A DNA stretch of 64,000 bases from Dichetophora obliterata (GCA_963920525.1 OY986436.1:13219467-13283466); one strand, 5' to 3'. Counted from the stretch's first letter, positions 12,337 to 24,289 are shown. Numbers and translations: made by a program. Notes: generated from the letters alone by a model not told the origin.

Positions 12337-12589
12337 ACAGTGGAATTCGGTTATAACGACCCTGAAGGGACCGGAACATTTCGTCGTTACAACCGAATGT
12401 CGTTATATGCACACATAATTTTTTTTTGTTCATTGTTAACTTAATTCATTTATTATAAAGAAAAAAAAATTTCTTGTAAATAGTAAAAATAAAAACATAA
12501 GACTTAGGGCAAATAAATACAATAAGTTTTTTTGTTTCTTTGACTTTCTGATAAAAAATATTTTCCTTTTCAAAAAAAATCCATCCATG

Positions 12590-13513
12590 TTTGCAGGAAG
12601 CAAAACTGTAACACGAGCCGTCAAAACTTTTCCTCCTATACACTTTTTACCTAAAAATTTTAAAATTCTATCGGGCATTAGTTTAAAGAAGAACCTTGTT
12701 TCATCAGCATTATACATTTTTTCTGAGTCCTAATAGCCATCTCGAAGTTTTGGGAAAAATTCTGTAGTCACCTTGGGACACATCACCTGCTTCACCTGAA
12801 ACCTTGCAGTTTACAATGCAGTGTCGCTATCAAAAATGGTAAATCAAACTTTCTAAACAAGAAAAATTCGTTTTACCTAAAATTTTAACTAAATCATTAA
12901 GGGTTCTCATCTAAGCATGTAAACATGTATGGCATTTAAACTTTTGATGAGCGATAAAGTGTAAATAGCGCAAATGTCGACAAAATGGCAGCTGCGGCTG
13001 CGACAATATGACTTTTTTAAATTTTAAACCTTTTAAAACCTTCATTAACATAGAAAAATAAATAAAACGTGCTCATATTTACTTCAACTACTTTAAATAT
13101 GTAATGATTAGCGCCAAAGACAACCCTCATTCACACACGTGGATTTACATACTAGTTTACACTACAAAATAGGCTCGAAAATAATGTAAACTCACGCCCA
13201 TACAAATTTTGACAGATAGTTTACGCGCATGTAAGTTCACAAGGCTTACAATGCTTACAGGTCAGTTACATGCTTAGATGAGAACCCTTATTGTCTTTTT
13301 CTTGTAAAATATGATCGGTTAGTGGTATATATCGCGATTTTTGGATTTTCTACATTTTCAGGAGGTGTGATCCTTATATTTTCCTATGTTTCCAGATGAT
13401 GGATATTGAGTAATATGACGCAAGAAATTCCTCGCCGTTTTCAAGCCGCCAGATTATTGCAGTTCTTTCTTCAATGATGAACTCGTTACGTTTAGTTTGT
13501 GGAGCCATTTTGA
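12590..13513 (-). pseudogene. pogo/Tigger transposase relic (CENP-B HTH + DDE start)
   Basis: The reading starts at ATG 13513-13511 with MAPQTKRNEFIIEERTAI, followed by a helix-turn-helix region of the CENP-B N-terminal type that runs to a stop near 13372. After the nested MITE, the DDE_1 domain appears at 12717-12590: YNADETRFFFKLMPD and then KCIGGK...ANMDG. This is the segment around the first catalytic Asp in Tigger/jerky-type proteins (Asp in the NADET motif). The rest of the DDE domain and the C-terminal HTH are absent or unrecognisable, and there are stops and frameshifts. The normal role would be cut-and-paste transposition at TA sites; this copy cannot make a working enzyme. Confidence 0.85.
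12900..13288 (+). mobile_element. MITE nested in the Tigger relic
   Basis: The inverted ends AGGGTTCTCATCTAAGCATG and CATGCTTAGATGAGAACCCT are perfect over at least 21 bp and flanked by TA (12898-12899 and 13289-13290). No coding. It splits the transposase between its HTH and DDE parts, so it arrived after the Tigger element. Confidence 0.85.
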
Positions 13514-13929
13514 ACACAGTAAAAAATCAATCATGCATTTGAAGGAACAAATGTATACTGAGCAAAATCACATGCGCAAATGAAGCTATGCAGTTTTGTT
13601 GTCAATGAATTTTATACGGTTATTTCCCTTTCAACAAAGCAAAAATTGCAAATATGTTCAGTGAATATTGTTTGTTCACATACAAAAAAAAAATTCATAA
13701 GTAAGCAAATCTAGTCTCAACTTGCTTTCGTCATCGTTATATGTGAAAATATTTATTATATTTTATGAAAACTGCGTCGTTATATGCGAACTCGTCGTTA
13801 TATCCACCGACGTTAAAAGCGAACGCAGTTCCTAAGGAATGATAAGTTACAAAATGCGGACTTCAAGAATACAACTTTATAGCAGAAATGTTGTTATAAC
13901 CGAGGTCGTTATAAGTGAATTCCACTGTG

Positions 13930-15570
13930 TATGTATTTTAAGGGGAAACACATGAAAATTTTATGATTGAAATGGCATAGAAGATTGAAATGGCATAGAA
14001 AAATATTCCACTCATGATTAGATCAGATAAAAACAAAATTAAATATGAAAATAGCATTTATGGTAATATGATTTATTTATAAAAATTATAACCTTTAAGG
14101 TTATTTAAAAATTATAAATTACCGATATTTGTTAAATTTTAAAATATATAAATTAAATATTTAATAAGTTTATTTAATAAAAAGTTGATTTTTTATAGTT
14201 TAGAAAAGTTAAACATTTATTTTAGAATGAAAACCAAAAATATTTAAAAATTTCAAATAATATATAACTTCATTAAAAACATAAAAATATAAACGTGAAT
14301 AAGTCAAACAAAAAAAAAACAACCTAAATTTATATATAAAAAAAATTAAAAAAACTTCTTATTCCAATAAATTAGTTAGTTTTTAGTAAAAAGTATGATG
14401 TGAATAAAATATTCCTTTTATAGTAGAAAAACTATAGTATCTTATATATGTACACAGTATGATTACATTTTAGATTGGTGACCTTCGACCTGCAATATGA
14501 GCATAAAAACAGCATTTATTAAATCAAAGTAAAACTGTAACAGATGGAAGAATAAAATGTAGGAGGGAATTTAAGACATTGATAAGGTGTGCAAAAAATA
14601 CATGCAACATTTTGCGCCATCTCTTACGGATACCCTACAATAAGAATTTCTTTATACAACAAGAGTGAATAGAGATATATTGTGATGGTGAAATTTCTTA
14701 CAAATAGTAAAGTCTCAAAAGATTTCCGTTATTTTGACATAAAAATTTTAGCGATATCTCGAAAACTATAGATGTTCTCAGTAAAACGTATTTTTGTATG
14801 AAAAGACGTTGGTTGAGGAATACGAAAGCTTTCTTGGTAATATTTACCACAGATAGTATGTTAAAAAAAATCCCCTTTAAATGACATTAAAATTATTTAG
14901 ATATCTCGAAAAATTTATATCTTCTCAGTACAACGTATTTCCTTGAAGCAAGGCCATCGCCTCAGAATGAGAAAGAAACTATTGAAATTTCAAGTTTTGA
15001 CTTTGCAAGCCATTTTTTAATCTCTGCCATTTTTTAATCGATCTTCAACATATTTTCTTTGTCTAAAAGATCAGTTAAATGACTTTGGAGAAATAAGAAA
15101 AAATTAACCGTAATTCCATCAATTCAATGTTTTATATTGTTTTAAAAAAAACCTCTTAAATATTTAGGTTTTGCTCAAAAAATAGTCCAAACGTTTTTGT
15201 TGTTGTAATTTTTTTTTCTTTAAAAATTTTATTTTTTCACACTCTTTCATATGACATATCATTTATTTGCAAAAATTGCCTCACTTTGACACATAATTCA
15301 ATAAAAAGTTCTTATGATCGAAATTCATGAGCTACCCCCTATGATTTTTTTGATGAAAATTCAATTTTTCAAAATGTTGTTTTTACATTGTTACAAAGTT
15401 CTACAGCTCATGAAATAATTTCTGTGAAAAAATTTTCAAATATTTCAAACCATGGTGTAATCATAATAAGGTTTTCTCATTCGGAATATCAGAAAAAATA
15501 GGCTGCCTTATTTTTGCATTCTATTGAAATTTTTTATATCAAACCCTTTCAATTGTCAAAATAAGGCAGC
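13930..15570. other. Very AT-rich DNA, no gene seen
   Basis: Long A/T runs. Phrases such as TATCTCGAAAACTATAGATG...TTCTCAGTA recur near 14750 and 14900, indicating an old internal duplication. No inverted ends or coding region recognised. Confidence 0.5.
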
Positions 15571-15649
15571 ATGTCACAGAAAAATTATTGAAAAATGTCA
15601 TGGGATGAGAGAACCTACATTGAACCAAAAAGGTACATTATATTAATGA

Positions 15650-15890
15650 AAAGGTGCATTAATTTCAATGAATTATTCTTTGATTTTGGTCCAATGAACT
15701 GTGGTCATTGATTTCAATGAATTTTCTTCATCCTTTAATGAATTGTTCATTAAACTTAGTGATTTTCAATGAATGGTTCCTTGAATATCAATGTACACTT
15801 CATTAAATTCAATGAACACGTTCATTAAAAAATGCCAAAATTAATGATTTTTTCATTGAATTTAATGAGAAGTTCATTGAATTCAAATTT
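15650..15890. repeat. Palindromic ATTGAATTCAAT-type array, left
   Basis: About ten imperfect copies of a CATT(A/G)AATTYAATGAA unit in either orientation. Related to the array at 16728-17260 on the other side of the central gene. Confidence 0.8.
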
Positions 15891-16118
15891 TCGAAGGTTT
15901 TGAATAGTTTTTAAATTTATAAAAATATACGGCAATAAACTCCCACAGGAGAGTGCATGCCGCAGGATATTTTAATTGAAATAATTGAAAAATTTTAAAG
16001 CACACATCTACGGCTCTAATAAAACTAGCAAATTGAAATTTTACACCATTCATGAATGAGGAATGAGGCGAAGTTCTTCTCTCCAACAGCAAAGATTAAT
16101 GGTTGAATATTTTCGCCT

Positions 16119-16460
16119 TTATTTTTGGTTGAATATTTTCGCCTGGTTGAATATTTTCGACTTCCTGGATGCTGCTTCCAACAAAAACGAATGCCTCTTG
16201 GGAACTGGTAATTGTATGTATAGGAAAGTTTTTCTTCCAAAGTTGTCCTTACTGCATACTTTTTGAGTGGGCACCAAATACCCATGAAGGCTCCAAAGAA
16301 GTTTCATAGCAGTACTGTCTGGAAAGATATTAATTGAAAAAAATAACTATTTATTTATTTAGCCTCGAGAAAAATTAAGCTTACCACTGTAATTAGTGAA
16401 ATCTTCTATTTCTGCCAACTTTGCCCGCACAGCTTTATCTTTTATGTGGTTTTTATCCAT
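16119..16460 (-). CDS. Small two-exon gene inside the element, unknown function
   Basis: Exon 1 is 16460-16385, beginning MDKNHIKDKAVRAKLAEIED; exon 2 is 16318-16119. The 66-bp intron starts GTAAGC and ends TTTCCAG. Splicing in phase 1 keeps one frame and gives 91 residues ending KIFNQK. An in-frame TGA lies three codons upstream of the ATG, which supports the start or marks an upstream exon boundary. The product is Lys-rich and basic, with no domain I recognise. The middle reads LLWSLHGYLVPTQKVC. The last ~13 residues come from a duplicated AATATTCAACC unit. It could be a truncated transposase-associated protein or a captured gene fragment. The evidence is the clean splice junctions and open frame, not homology. 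Confidence 0.5.
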
Positions 16461-16727
16461 TTCATTTCATTCCATTTCATCCAAACATTTTTTGAAAATG
16501 ATGGCAGCAGTCACCTAAAATGCCAGGTATATTTCCTATTATTTACTAATACTAATAGTAATTCAACAGATTTAAATTTTCTTTTGCATTCAAAGCACAA
16601 CATTTTCTTCACTTTTAATTTAATTTATTATCAACCTTTATCTAAAATTTACACACACAATTGCCACACGTCTTCACAACTTCGCGTTTCACTTCAAACA
16701 AAATTGGGAAGGGAATAAATTAATATA

Positions 16728-17260
16728 CATTGAATTTAATGAATTTTCATTGAATTTAATGAACTGAATACATTGAATTTAATGAACTATGCATTGAATT
16801 CAATGAACTATACATTGAATTCATTGAACTATACATTGAAATCAATGAACAATACATTGAATTCAATGAACTTTGCATTAAATTCAATAAACCATTCATT
16901 AAATTCAATTAACTATTCATTGAATTTAATGACCTATACATTGAATTTAATGAACTTTACATTGCATTTTATGACCTAAACATTGAATTCAATGAACTGT
17001 TCATTAAAAATCAATGTATGGCTCGTTAAAATTTGATTTACAACTGGAATCAATGTACTTTTCATTGATATCAATGAAAAGTCCATTAAAATAATGAAAA
17101 CAAATCATTGATATTTATTTAGACATTTTTAATGAATATAACTTCATTGATTTTAATGAGCAGTACGTTAAAACTATGAGCAATTCATTGAAATTCAATG
17201 ATTTTTTCATTAAAATCAATGAATTAATTTTAACGTATGCTGTTCATTAAATTTGTTTTT
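16728..17260. repeat. Palindromic ATTGAATTCAAT-type array, right
   Basis: More than twenty imperfect copies of a CATTGAATTTAATGAACTA unit with about 21-bp spacing, best ordered between 16730 and 17000 and more diverged toward 17260. The unbroken open frame that spans part of it (repeated Met-Asn-Tyr) is a by-product of a 21-bp period, not a gene. Confidence 0.9.
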
Positions 17261-18410
17261 TCTGTGTATAATTATTACACCATATTTCAAACCACTCTAA
17301 AGTTATATACACAAATCTATGTTTTAAGCAATTTCCTTAGCTGCATCTTATATATTAATAGGCAAACATCAAATACTGTCGTACACTTTTTCGATATCTT
17401 TATATTATTACGCAAACATAAAAAATGTGGTACCATTTTACCTGTGTTAACGTCAGCATATTCACATACATCTTACATCGTTAGAAAAGTATTTTCGAGT
17501 ACATTTGCAGAATATAATTTTTATTCAGATAAGTTGTCATTAAGATAGGTAAAACTAAGCAAATATAAAAAGCTTTTTTCCCAATGGGACAGTGCAAACC
17601 AATAGCAACACAGCTCTGTTGAACATCGTTGCTGTAGCATACACGAGAGAGAAGAGAGGGACTCAAAACACTTCAACAGAGCTATGTGGCATTGTTACCT
17701 AACTGTTTGATAACCTAAACCGAATGAAGTAATTTCATTCAATGAACCCAGTGGTAAATAGACACATGACGTAACAAATTATTTCTTTTATACCTGTGGA
17801 GTTAAATTCTGAGTTTTTGAAGAGAAAACTTCTTCAGGCGCGTTTAGTAATTTTGTGTAGAGGAAAATCTTTACTTTACGAAACCCTTACTCATGACACG
17901 ACATCCACAAATTGCCATATTTCATGCCATTCCAATTGATAAATACCATATTTCATACAGTTTTAGTCGTATTAGCCAAACATGTAGAAAATGTAATAAA
18001 TTTGGTATGGTAGTGCTATTTAAAAAAAGTTGCCATGACTACTTTCAACGGCTGTTAAACGACAACACTGTTTGTTTGATAGTTTGTATGTTCGTGCTTT
18101 ATCCCTTTCAGACCTGACGCTAAGCCACTGAGAATTTTTTTATGATTTTTGGAGTAATTGGATTTTATTTGCTCTGGAAATATATTCAAGGCCAAAACTT
18201 TGATATTTTCACGTCCTTCAAGGATTTTCAAGAACCAAAAGTTTGTACTGAAATAATTTTTTTTTGCACCAAATGACCTCAAATCAATTACGATTTTAAA
18301 ATATATTATTTTATTTGTTAAAATGTGTTCACTTGACTTAAATTGCGCTTTTAGTATTTTAGTAAATGAAAAAAATAGCAACGTCCGCTGCTCATTTTCT
18401 AAAAAAGTAA

Positions 18411-18828
18411 AGCGCTGATTATAATAGACGGAACGGAACGTTATAGAATGTTGAGAAATGTCACTTTACAATCTATTGCATGAGTTTCGTATGAGTTCGA
18501 TTATAATAAGACGGAATGGAGCGGCACGTGACGTTGAGATCTATAGATTTTTGATTTTTCCGCAGCGTTCCGTTACGTTTTGAGCAAAAACTTTATGTTG
18601 ACAGATGCTTCTATCAATTTTATTCTGCATTTGTTTTGTTTTCCGTATTTTTGATAAAATTTGATTGAATTCATGTTTTAAAATAATAAGAAAAGAAGAA
18701 TTGATGGAATTTGTTTTGTAATAAAATATATTTTAGAAAAAAATTAGCTCCTCTTTCGTTGCTATTATAATCGCCACTCCATTTGAAACCGTTTCGTTTT
18801 TTTTGAAACGGCAAAATGAATGTCGAAA
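18411..18828 (+). mobile_element. Insertion in Helitron A (MITE-like)
   Basis: Absent from Helitron copy B, where the flanking sequences are nearly adjacent. The interior starts GATTATAATAGACGGAACGG and near the right end contains CTATTATAATCGCC, inverse to it. No coding. Boundaries are accurate only to about 10 bp because copy B has diverged here. Confidence 0.6.
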
Positions 18829-18901
18829 CAATATGAGAAGCAAGCATAATCAGCGCAATCGATATATGAAAATTTCTTCTACATTCTGATTCTGATAACA
18901 G

Positions 18902-20776
18902 CCTACTTGAAGTCTATTTCAAGTACTTGCTTAAAATACAAGTTCAAGTTAGATTGAGCTTGATAATTTTGAACCAAGTATAGCTTGTAATTGAATATAA
19001 ATAAGCCCACTACAGCTTGCGACTTGCAAGTATGCTAGCTTACAAGCGAACGGCACGAAGTTTCATGTAAAGTAAAGCTTGATGTCTTCGGCAAAAAGCT
19101 TGAAATTGAAGGCAAGTATCCAATTAAAGCAAGTATCCAAAAAATTCAAAGAGCTTATGTAGGAAAAGCTTAAGCGTATTATGACTTTTAAGGATTCTGT
19201 GGACTCTGTGGTTGGCAGTTTTAGGGGTAGATGATTTCGGATCTGATGTCAGAATTTAAAATTCAAGATGGCGAATAGAGCTGCCACCTAGATTTTTGGG
19301 TATTTTTGTGGATTCTTTTTATTTTGAAATTCTGACAACGGATTTGATTTCGAATATAATGTCACTGTTTTAAAGTTTAAGAATGAGGTTAGGGTTGCCA
19401 CCTAAATTTTTACCACAGTATTGCCACCTAATAATATGTATTTTAAAGAATTTAAACATCATTTAACAGTGTTAGGGAGTCACTGATTTTGAATCTGAAG
19501 TCATAATTTTAAAATTCTAGATGGTGGATAGGGTTTCCACCTTAATTTTTTGTATTTTTATGAATTCTAGGCTAGAAAAAAATAATGGTAAATCAAAAAT
19601 GGGTCGTTGAATCCGAATCCATGGTCAGAATTTCAATATTATAAAATTTTGATATAATAAGGTTGCCACCTAATCATATGTACTTTTAGGAATTTTAAAC
19701 ATCATCTGACAGTGTTAGGGAGTCACTGATTTGGAATCTGCAGTCAGAATTTTAAAATTCAAGAAGGTGGATGGGGTTGCAACCTTCATTATTTTATTTT
19801 TTCGAACTCGGGGCTGACGCAAACTAAAGAGTATAATGGGTCGCTGAATGCGAATCCGTTGTCAGAGGTTCAAAATTATAAAATTTTATAATAACAGGGT
19901 TGCCACCTAATAATATGTATTTTCAAAAGTTAAAGCAACCCCAACGGTTTCGGATTCAGCGACCCATTTTTAGTATACCATTTTTTTGCCAGCTCCGAAT
20001 TCATAAAAATACATAAATTTAAAGTGGCAACCCTATCCACTATCTTGAATTTTAAAATTCTGACTTCAGATTCAAAATCAGCGACTCCCTAACACTGTTA
20101 ATTGATGTTTAAAATTCTTAAAAATATATATTAGGTGGCAACCCTACTATTTCAAAATTATATAATATTGAAATTCTGACCACGGATTCGGATTCAGTGA
20201 CCCATTTTTACCCTTTAGCTCGCGCCAGCCCAGAATTAGTAAAAATAAAAAATTAAGGTGGCAACCCTAACCTCCATCTTAAATTTTAAAACTTGACATT
20301 TTATTCGAAATCAAATCCGTTGTCAGAATTTCAAGAATTCGCAAAAATACAAAAAAAACTAGGTGGCAGCTCTAACCGCTATCTTAAATTCTGAATTTTG
20401 ACATCAGATTCGAAATCATCTACTCCTAAAACTTTCAACCACGAAGTCCACAGAATCCTTCAAAGTCCTATTACGCTTAAGCTCTCTCTACTCAAGCTCA
20501 TTGAATTTTTTGGATAATTGCTTTAAATTCAATTAATTGGAGACTTGCGAGCTAACAAGCTTTTGCCGATCGTTTCAAGCTTTTCAAGTTTCTGCCCGAC
20601 AAAGTTAGTCTAAACAAGCCAAGCCAACGAGCAAGCATGAATATGACTTGTATCTGTTTGGTATTTTTGCAAGCTGGCTAAAGCTTGCTTTTTCAAGTTT
20701 GGATACATACTGGAATTCAAGTACTTGAAAAGACTTGAACTTTAAATAAGCTCGTGCAGTTCTCTGGTACAGAGTA
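18902..20776. mobile_element. Foldback element (0.9-kb inverted arms)
   Basis: A giant palindrome centred near 19925. The left arm (about 18902-19900) and right arm (about 19950-20776) are inverse over most of their length. Each arm contains two to three tandem ~230-bp units with GGTTGCCACCTAATAATATG, AACAGTGTTAGGGAGTC and GAATCTGAAGTCAGAATT. Outermost are AAGCTTG/CAAGTACTTG-rich repeats. It is missing from Helitron copy B between ...CTGATAACAG and ATGAGTTGTGG..., which shows it is an insertion. No coding. A shorter relative is at 59257-59815. Confidence 0.85.
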
Positions 20777-21164
20777 CGTCAAATGAGTTGTGGATATGTA
20801 TAAGCCAAACGTATTTATCAATGTAATGTTTTTTAACTTTGATAAACGTTTTTTAATAAAAATTTAAAAAACAAAAAACAAATCGATTTTGACATGGTCG
20901 AACTTCGACCACAGGCGATACTAGTAGTAATAATATTATGGTACAGTAATAAAATTATTGCTACTTTCAAAATTCCATGAAAGTTAAACAGTTCCTAGTA
21001 AACAGGGTCTTTGAAGATCACAACCAAAACAAACTAAAAAATAAACTTTCAAGGTGTATAGAGAGATAAAAAAACAACAGGGTGATTTCGTTATCATAAA
21101 AGCAACCATCGCTTACATTGCAGTTGCATTTGAAGTTGCTGAAAATTTTTATATTTTCTGTGAA

Positions 21165-21283
21165 TAAAATCCCGGGATTTAGGGTTTGTAAGCCCGGGAT
21201 TTCGGGACTAGAAATTGGTTTGAGATCCCGTGATTTCGGGATTCGGGATCCCGGGATTGAAAGCCCTAGTATGTACTCATTAA
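21165..21283 (-). repeat. Transposon end, CTAGGGCTTTCAATCCCG type (inverse)
   Basis: Ends CGGGATTGAAAGCCCTAG and is packed with CCCGGGATTTCGGGA-type repeats. It is the inverse of the end at 11706-11820. Open frames through it are repeat-derived. Confidence 0.45.
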
Positions 21284-21289
21284 TAAAAT

Positions 21290-22750
21290 TGACACAATTT
21301 TTGCACAAAGACTTATACTATATTGCATATGGATTTCTCTCCCCAAAATACAATGAGTTTGTATTTTATGAAACAAAAAAAAAATTGCGCTTAGCTTGGA
21401 ATTAAGTAGCATGAAACAAAGTCATTAACTATTTAATTATGGCATATTTTAAGGATTATCATCTTGTAATTTAATTTCGAAATTGAACAATAAATTAATG
21501 CTTAATAAAACTAGGTTTCTTCAAATACCAAACAAATATCATGCAAGCTATTTAGACCGCCCCTTCCAGACTCCTCCACTCCAGACTACTCGCACCCTTG
21601 TGAACATTTCCGAATCATTGTGCCTTCACATAAACTCCAAACTACAGACAATGACTAAACGAAATTTAAGTTACCCTCAAACAAAAAACAGTCAAGAAGC
21701 ACAATTTATGCGCATTATTAAGCTTATGCCAAACGGAAAAAAGGACTTTAAGGACAAAATAGAAAATGATTTTATTGTTGGTCTTGCAGATTGGATAGAG
21801 TGCTCGACGCACTCTAAACAAACGAGAAAATATATATTAAGAAGTAAGCGATGGCGGAAACCGACAGGATAAACCAAATAGAAAAAGGGGGAGCAGCTCA
21901 AACGCAAAGAGCTGTCAAACAAAAGTCATCGAGAAGTGGTATAATTTGGCAAAGCCAAAAAAGGTGGCAGCAAAACAAAAAAAAAAACAAACATTTCTTC
22001 TATTTTTGGTATGTAATGGAATGTTTTGTTTATTTTGGGCTTATTTTAGGACTGCGAAGGAAGCGGCAGGCAGCTGCATTTGACAACTGATGGAAGTTGG
22101 GCGCAGTCAGTCAGGTTGATGCGATGAGGTGGTGGGCTTTAGGAAAAAGTAATTACAGGTGGTTAATAAATTAATGAAGTTGTGCTGAGCCAGAGTTAAA
22201 GATTACCTCAAAGATTATGTGGAAGATGGAGAAGCATGACACAGCAGCAGCATCCAAGATAAAGCAATTGTTTTGTTTGGATGTGAGTGTTTGTGTGCAT
22301 CGGAATGAGAAAATGACTGAAGAAAAAAAAAAGTTGTACAAATATTTTTAGGAAAATGAAATCACGTACACGTAATCAGATCGTAGAAATCCGTTTCAAT
22401 GAAATATCGACGAGACACATACTCAGACACATAAAAGCACACATACACAAACAAATATGTAGGTAGAAGAGTGCAAGAAGTGGAATTAGAGTGAGAAGAG
22501 GAAAGGGGCCCAAATAAGAAGCCAGTCTAAGAATGTGGCGTGCATAAGAGGGTGTATTTCGAGAGTAGCGACTAAGAGCCCCAAAAGCAACCATCTCAAG
22601 AACTTTTTCGAGACTATCAGGACTTTTAAGGTTTTGCAATTTTTTGAGGAAAGAAAAGACAACTCAATCTAAAGTCGTGTTTTGTTCAAGCTTCTTTCAT
22701 AAAGCTTTTTAAAAAATTTTAGAAAAAATCACCTTTGTACTTTTATATTG
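21290..22750. other. Unique-looking DNA, no assignable gene
   Basis: An open frame at 21483-21872 has no domain I recognise and no supporting splice context. The rest has CAGCAG and ACACAT words typical of fly non-coding DNA. No repeat ends found. Confidence 0.45.
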
Positions 22751-22757
22751 ATGATTA

Positions 22758-23637
22758 TTAGGCTGGGTCGATTTGCAAACCTATGTTGTCTAGGTGATTT
22801 TCGGATCGGGCATGAAAAGTTATTAAAAAAAAGGGGCGCACTTTACCCTATCACATCTTCAATTTTCTGAATTTTTCGTTAGGAATTTTTTAAAAAATGT
22901 TTTGTATAGTTTTATATATCAGTCAGAGCAAAACTGATGCCAGAAATTAAATCATCGAACCCAATTCAACCTAAAACCGATCTCAGATATAAACGTTCTT
23001 ATACAAAAATTTATATTAAAAAATTTCTTAGGAAAAAATTCACAAAATTTAAGGTATTACATTTTTCAGAATTCGACGTCATTCATTAATATTTTTGATA
23101 TTGATAATCCAAATTTAATTGAAATCTTTATGCAGTTTCATTACAAATTTTCAACAGTTATTAAAAAGGTGTTGTGTTTCAACAGTTAAAAAATCATGGG
23201 TGAATCTAACACTGACAGTGAAATTGAAAATGCGAATTTTTTCTTTAGGAATTTTTTGCGATAAATTTTTGTATAAAACGCATAAATCTGAGACTGGTTA
23301 TAGGTTGAATCGGGTACGAAGATTTAATTTCTGGCATCAGTTTTGCTCTACCTGTGCTCGTTTATATATAAAAATCCTAAAGAAAAAATTCACAAAATTG
23401 AAGATGTGATAGGGCAAAGTGCACCCCTATCGCTCCCTATCAGTTTTGTTCTAGCTGTGCACGTTTATACACAAAAATTTTTTGAAAAAGTTCCTAAAGT
23501 AAAAATTCACAAAATTTAAGATGTGGTAAAGTGCACCGCTATGGCCCCCTTTTTTTAATAACTTTTCATGCCGAATCCGAAAATCGCACATGCAACATCA
23601 ATATTTTTTTGCCTCCATACAAATCGATCCAGCCTAA
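22758..23637 (+). mobile_element. TIR element, GGCTGGGTCGATTTG ends
   Basis: Left TTAGGCTGGGTCGATTTG and right CAAATCGATCCAGCCTAA are inverse. The similarity continues, with gaps, for about 110 bp (GGCATGAAAAGTTATTAAAA is shared). Internally there are further AAAATTCACAAAATT / GGTATTAC repeats in both orientations. No transposase coding recognised. Target duplication unclear. Confidence 0.7.
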
Positions 23638-23821
23638 TGGTTATACTTTAATAACTTGGACATAAACGTGTACCAGTCCGGATTTGAGTTAAATTTTTAT
23701 AAGTATTTTTAAGTATTTAAATCCCTTTTTCATTAACACAGAACACCAAAATCAACTTTTATAAAAACTCAAGGTTTTGATACCACTGTGCATGAATCGG
23801 TCACTTTAAAAAAAAAAAAGC

Positions 23822-24175
23822 TAGGGACATACCATTTCAGCATAATTCGAAGACGCTGAGTTTGGTATCGTTTACCGTTTTTTAATTCTTCGGCCCGTTT
23901 CCGAGAAATTGAAGGTTCACGGTCAAGTACATATTGATGCAGTTTTTGTTAGAAAAACTTTTTTCTCATTAACTTTATGGACTTCATGTCAATAAATGAA
24001 ACATTTAGAATTACCTGGAAAATAATTTCTTAAAGCAGTTTAACCTTCAAAACCGAACGCTTATGGTCCAAATTGACCTCATAAATCAAAAAAACCCTTT
24101 TTGTATATTCGTATAAAAGCTTTGTTCAAACAAAAATAAGTAAGCTTTTTGGTGAAAAAATATTCCCCTAATATA
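23822..24175 (+). repeat. E1 left inverted arm
   Basis: Inverse of 24926-25282. Shared words include CATTTCAGCATAATTCGA, TTTACCGTTTTTTAAT and GCTTTGTTCAAACAAAAA. Because the gene starts inside the other arm, this arm contains an inverse copy of the first ~30 codons. Confidence 0.85.
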
Positions 24176-24289
24176 GTGGCGCTAAATAAAATTACAAATT
24201 AAACCAAATTAACCATCCTTCTGTGTCCCTAAAACGATCTGAAAAGTATTAAAACTAAGTTTTGCATACGTATTTTTTTTTTTGTTTTA

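Larger units (their letters stand above)
12338..13927 (-). mobile_element. pogo/Tigger-family DNA transposon, decayed
   Basis: The ends CAGTGGAATTCGGTTATAAC (left) and, inverted, CAGTGGAATTCACTTATAAC (right, ending at 13927) are followed by a GTCGTTATA-rich subterminal region at both sides. A TA precedes the left end; the right side has TG then TA, so the duplication is imperfect. The interior carries a broken transposase on the minus strand and a MITE at 12900-13288. Confidence 0.85.
15573..17266 (-). mobile_element. Minisatellite-flanked element carrying a small spliced gene
   Basis: The ends CACAGAAAAA (15573) and TTTTTCTGTG (to 17266) are inverse. The outer ~300 bp (15650-15890) and ~530 bp (16728-17260) are arrays of a self-complementary ~20-bp unit, roughly CATTGAATTCAATGAACTAT. 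The central 0.8 kb is different in composition and holds the two-exon gene at 16119-16460. The layout, repeat arrays on both sides of a gene-bearing core, fits a DNA transposon with satellite-like subterminal regions. Class not assigned; no target duplication was found. Confidence 0.55.
17397..20924 (+). mobile_element. Non-autonomous Helitron, copy A (interrupted)
   Basis: The 5' end is TCTTTATATTATTACGC, preceded by A. The 3' end contains the hairpin TGGTCGAACTTCGACCA at about 20895-20911 and finishes in CTAG (20921-20924), followed by T. A copy in the opposite orientation, with the same ends and interior, is at 42764-46002. TC start, 3' hairpin, CTRR end and insertion between A and T are the Helitron rules. 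No Rep/helicase coding is present. Interrupted by a MITE (~18411-18828) and a foldback (~18902-20776). An internal inverted pair, ACAGCTCTGTTGAA / TTCAACAGAGCT, lies at 17610-17690. Confidence 0.85.

Noticed and set aside
12134..12717. Two adjacent minus-strand open frames near 12.1-12.7 kb considered as one gene
   Set aside because: The first (12134-12433) crosses the MITE/Tigger junction and a tandem duplication and is chance; only the YNADET part of the second is real transposase.
16773..16979. Open frame with repeated Met-Asn-Tyr units
   Set aside because: Product of a 21-bp tandem array, which stays in frame automatically.
21483..21872. 129-codon open frame on the plus strand
   Set aside because: No domain, no plausible splice partners, an overlapping opposite-strand frame of similar quality. 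Kept only as unassigned DNA.
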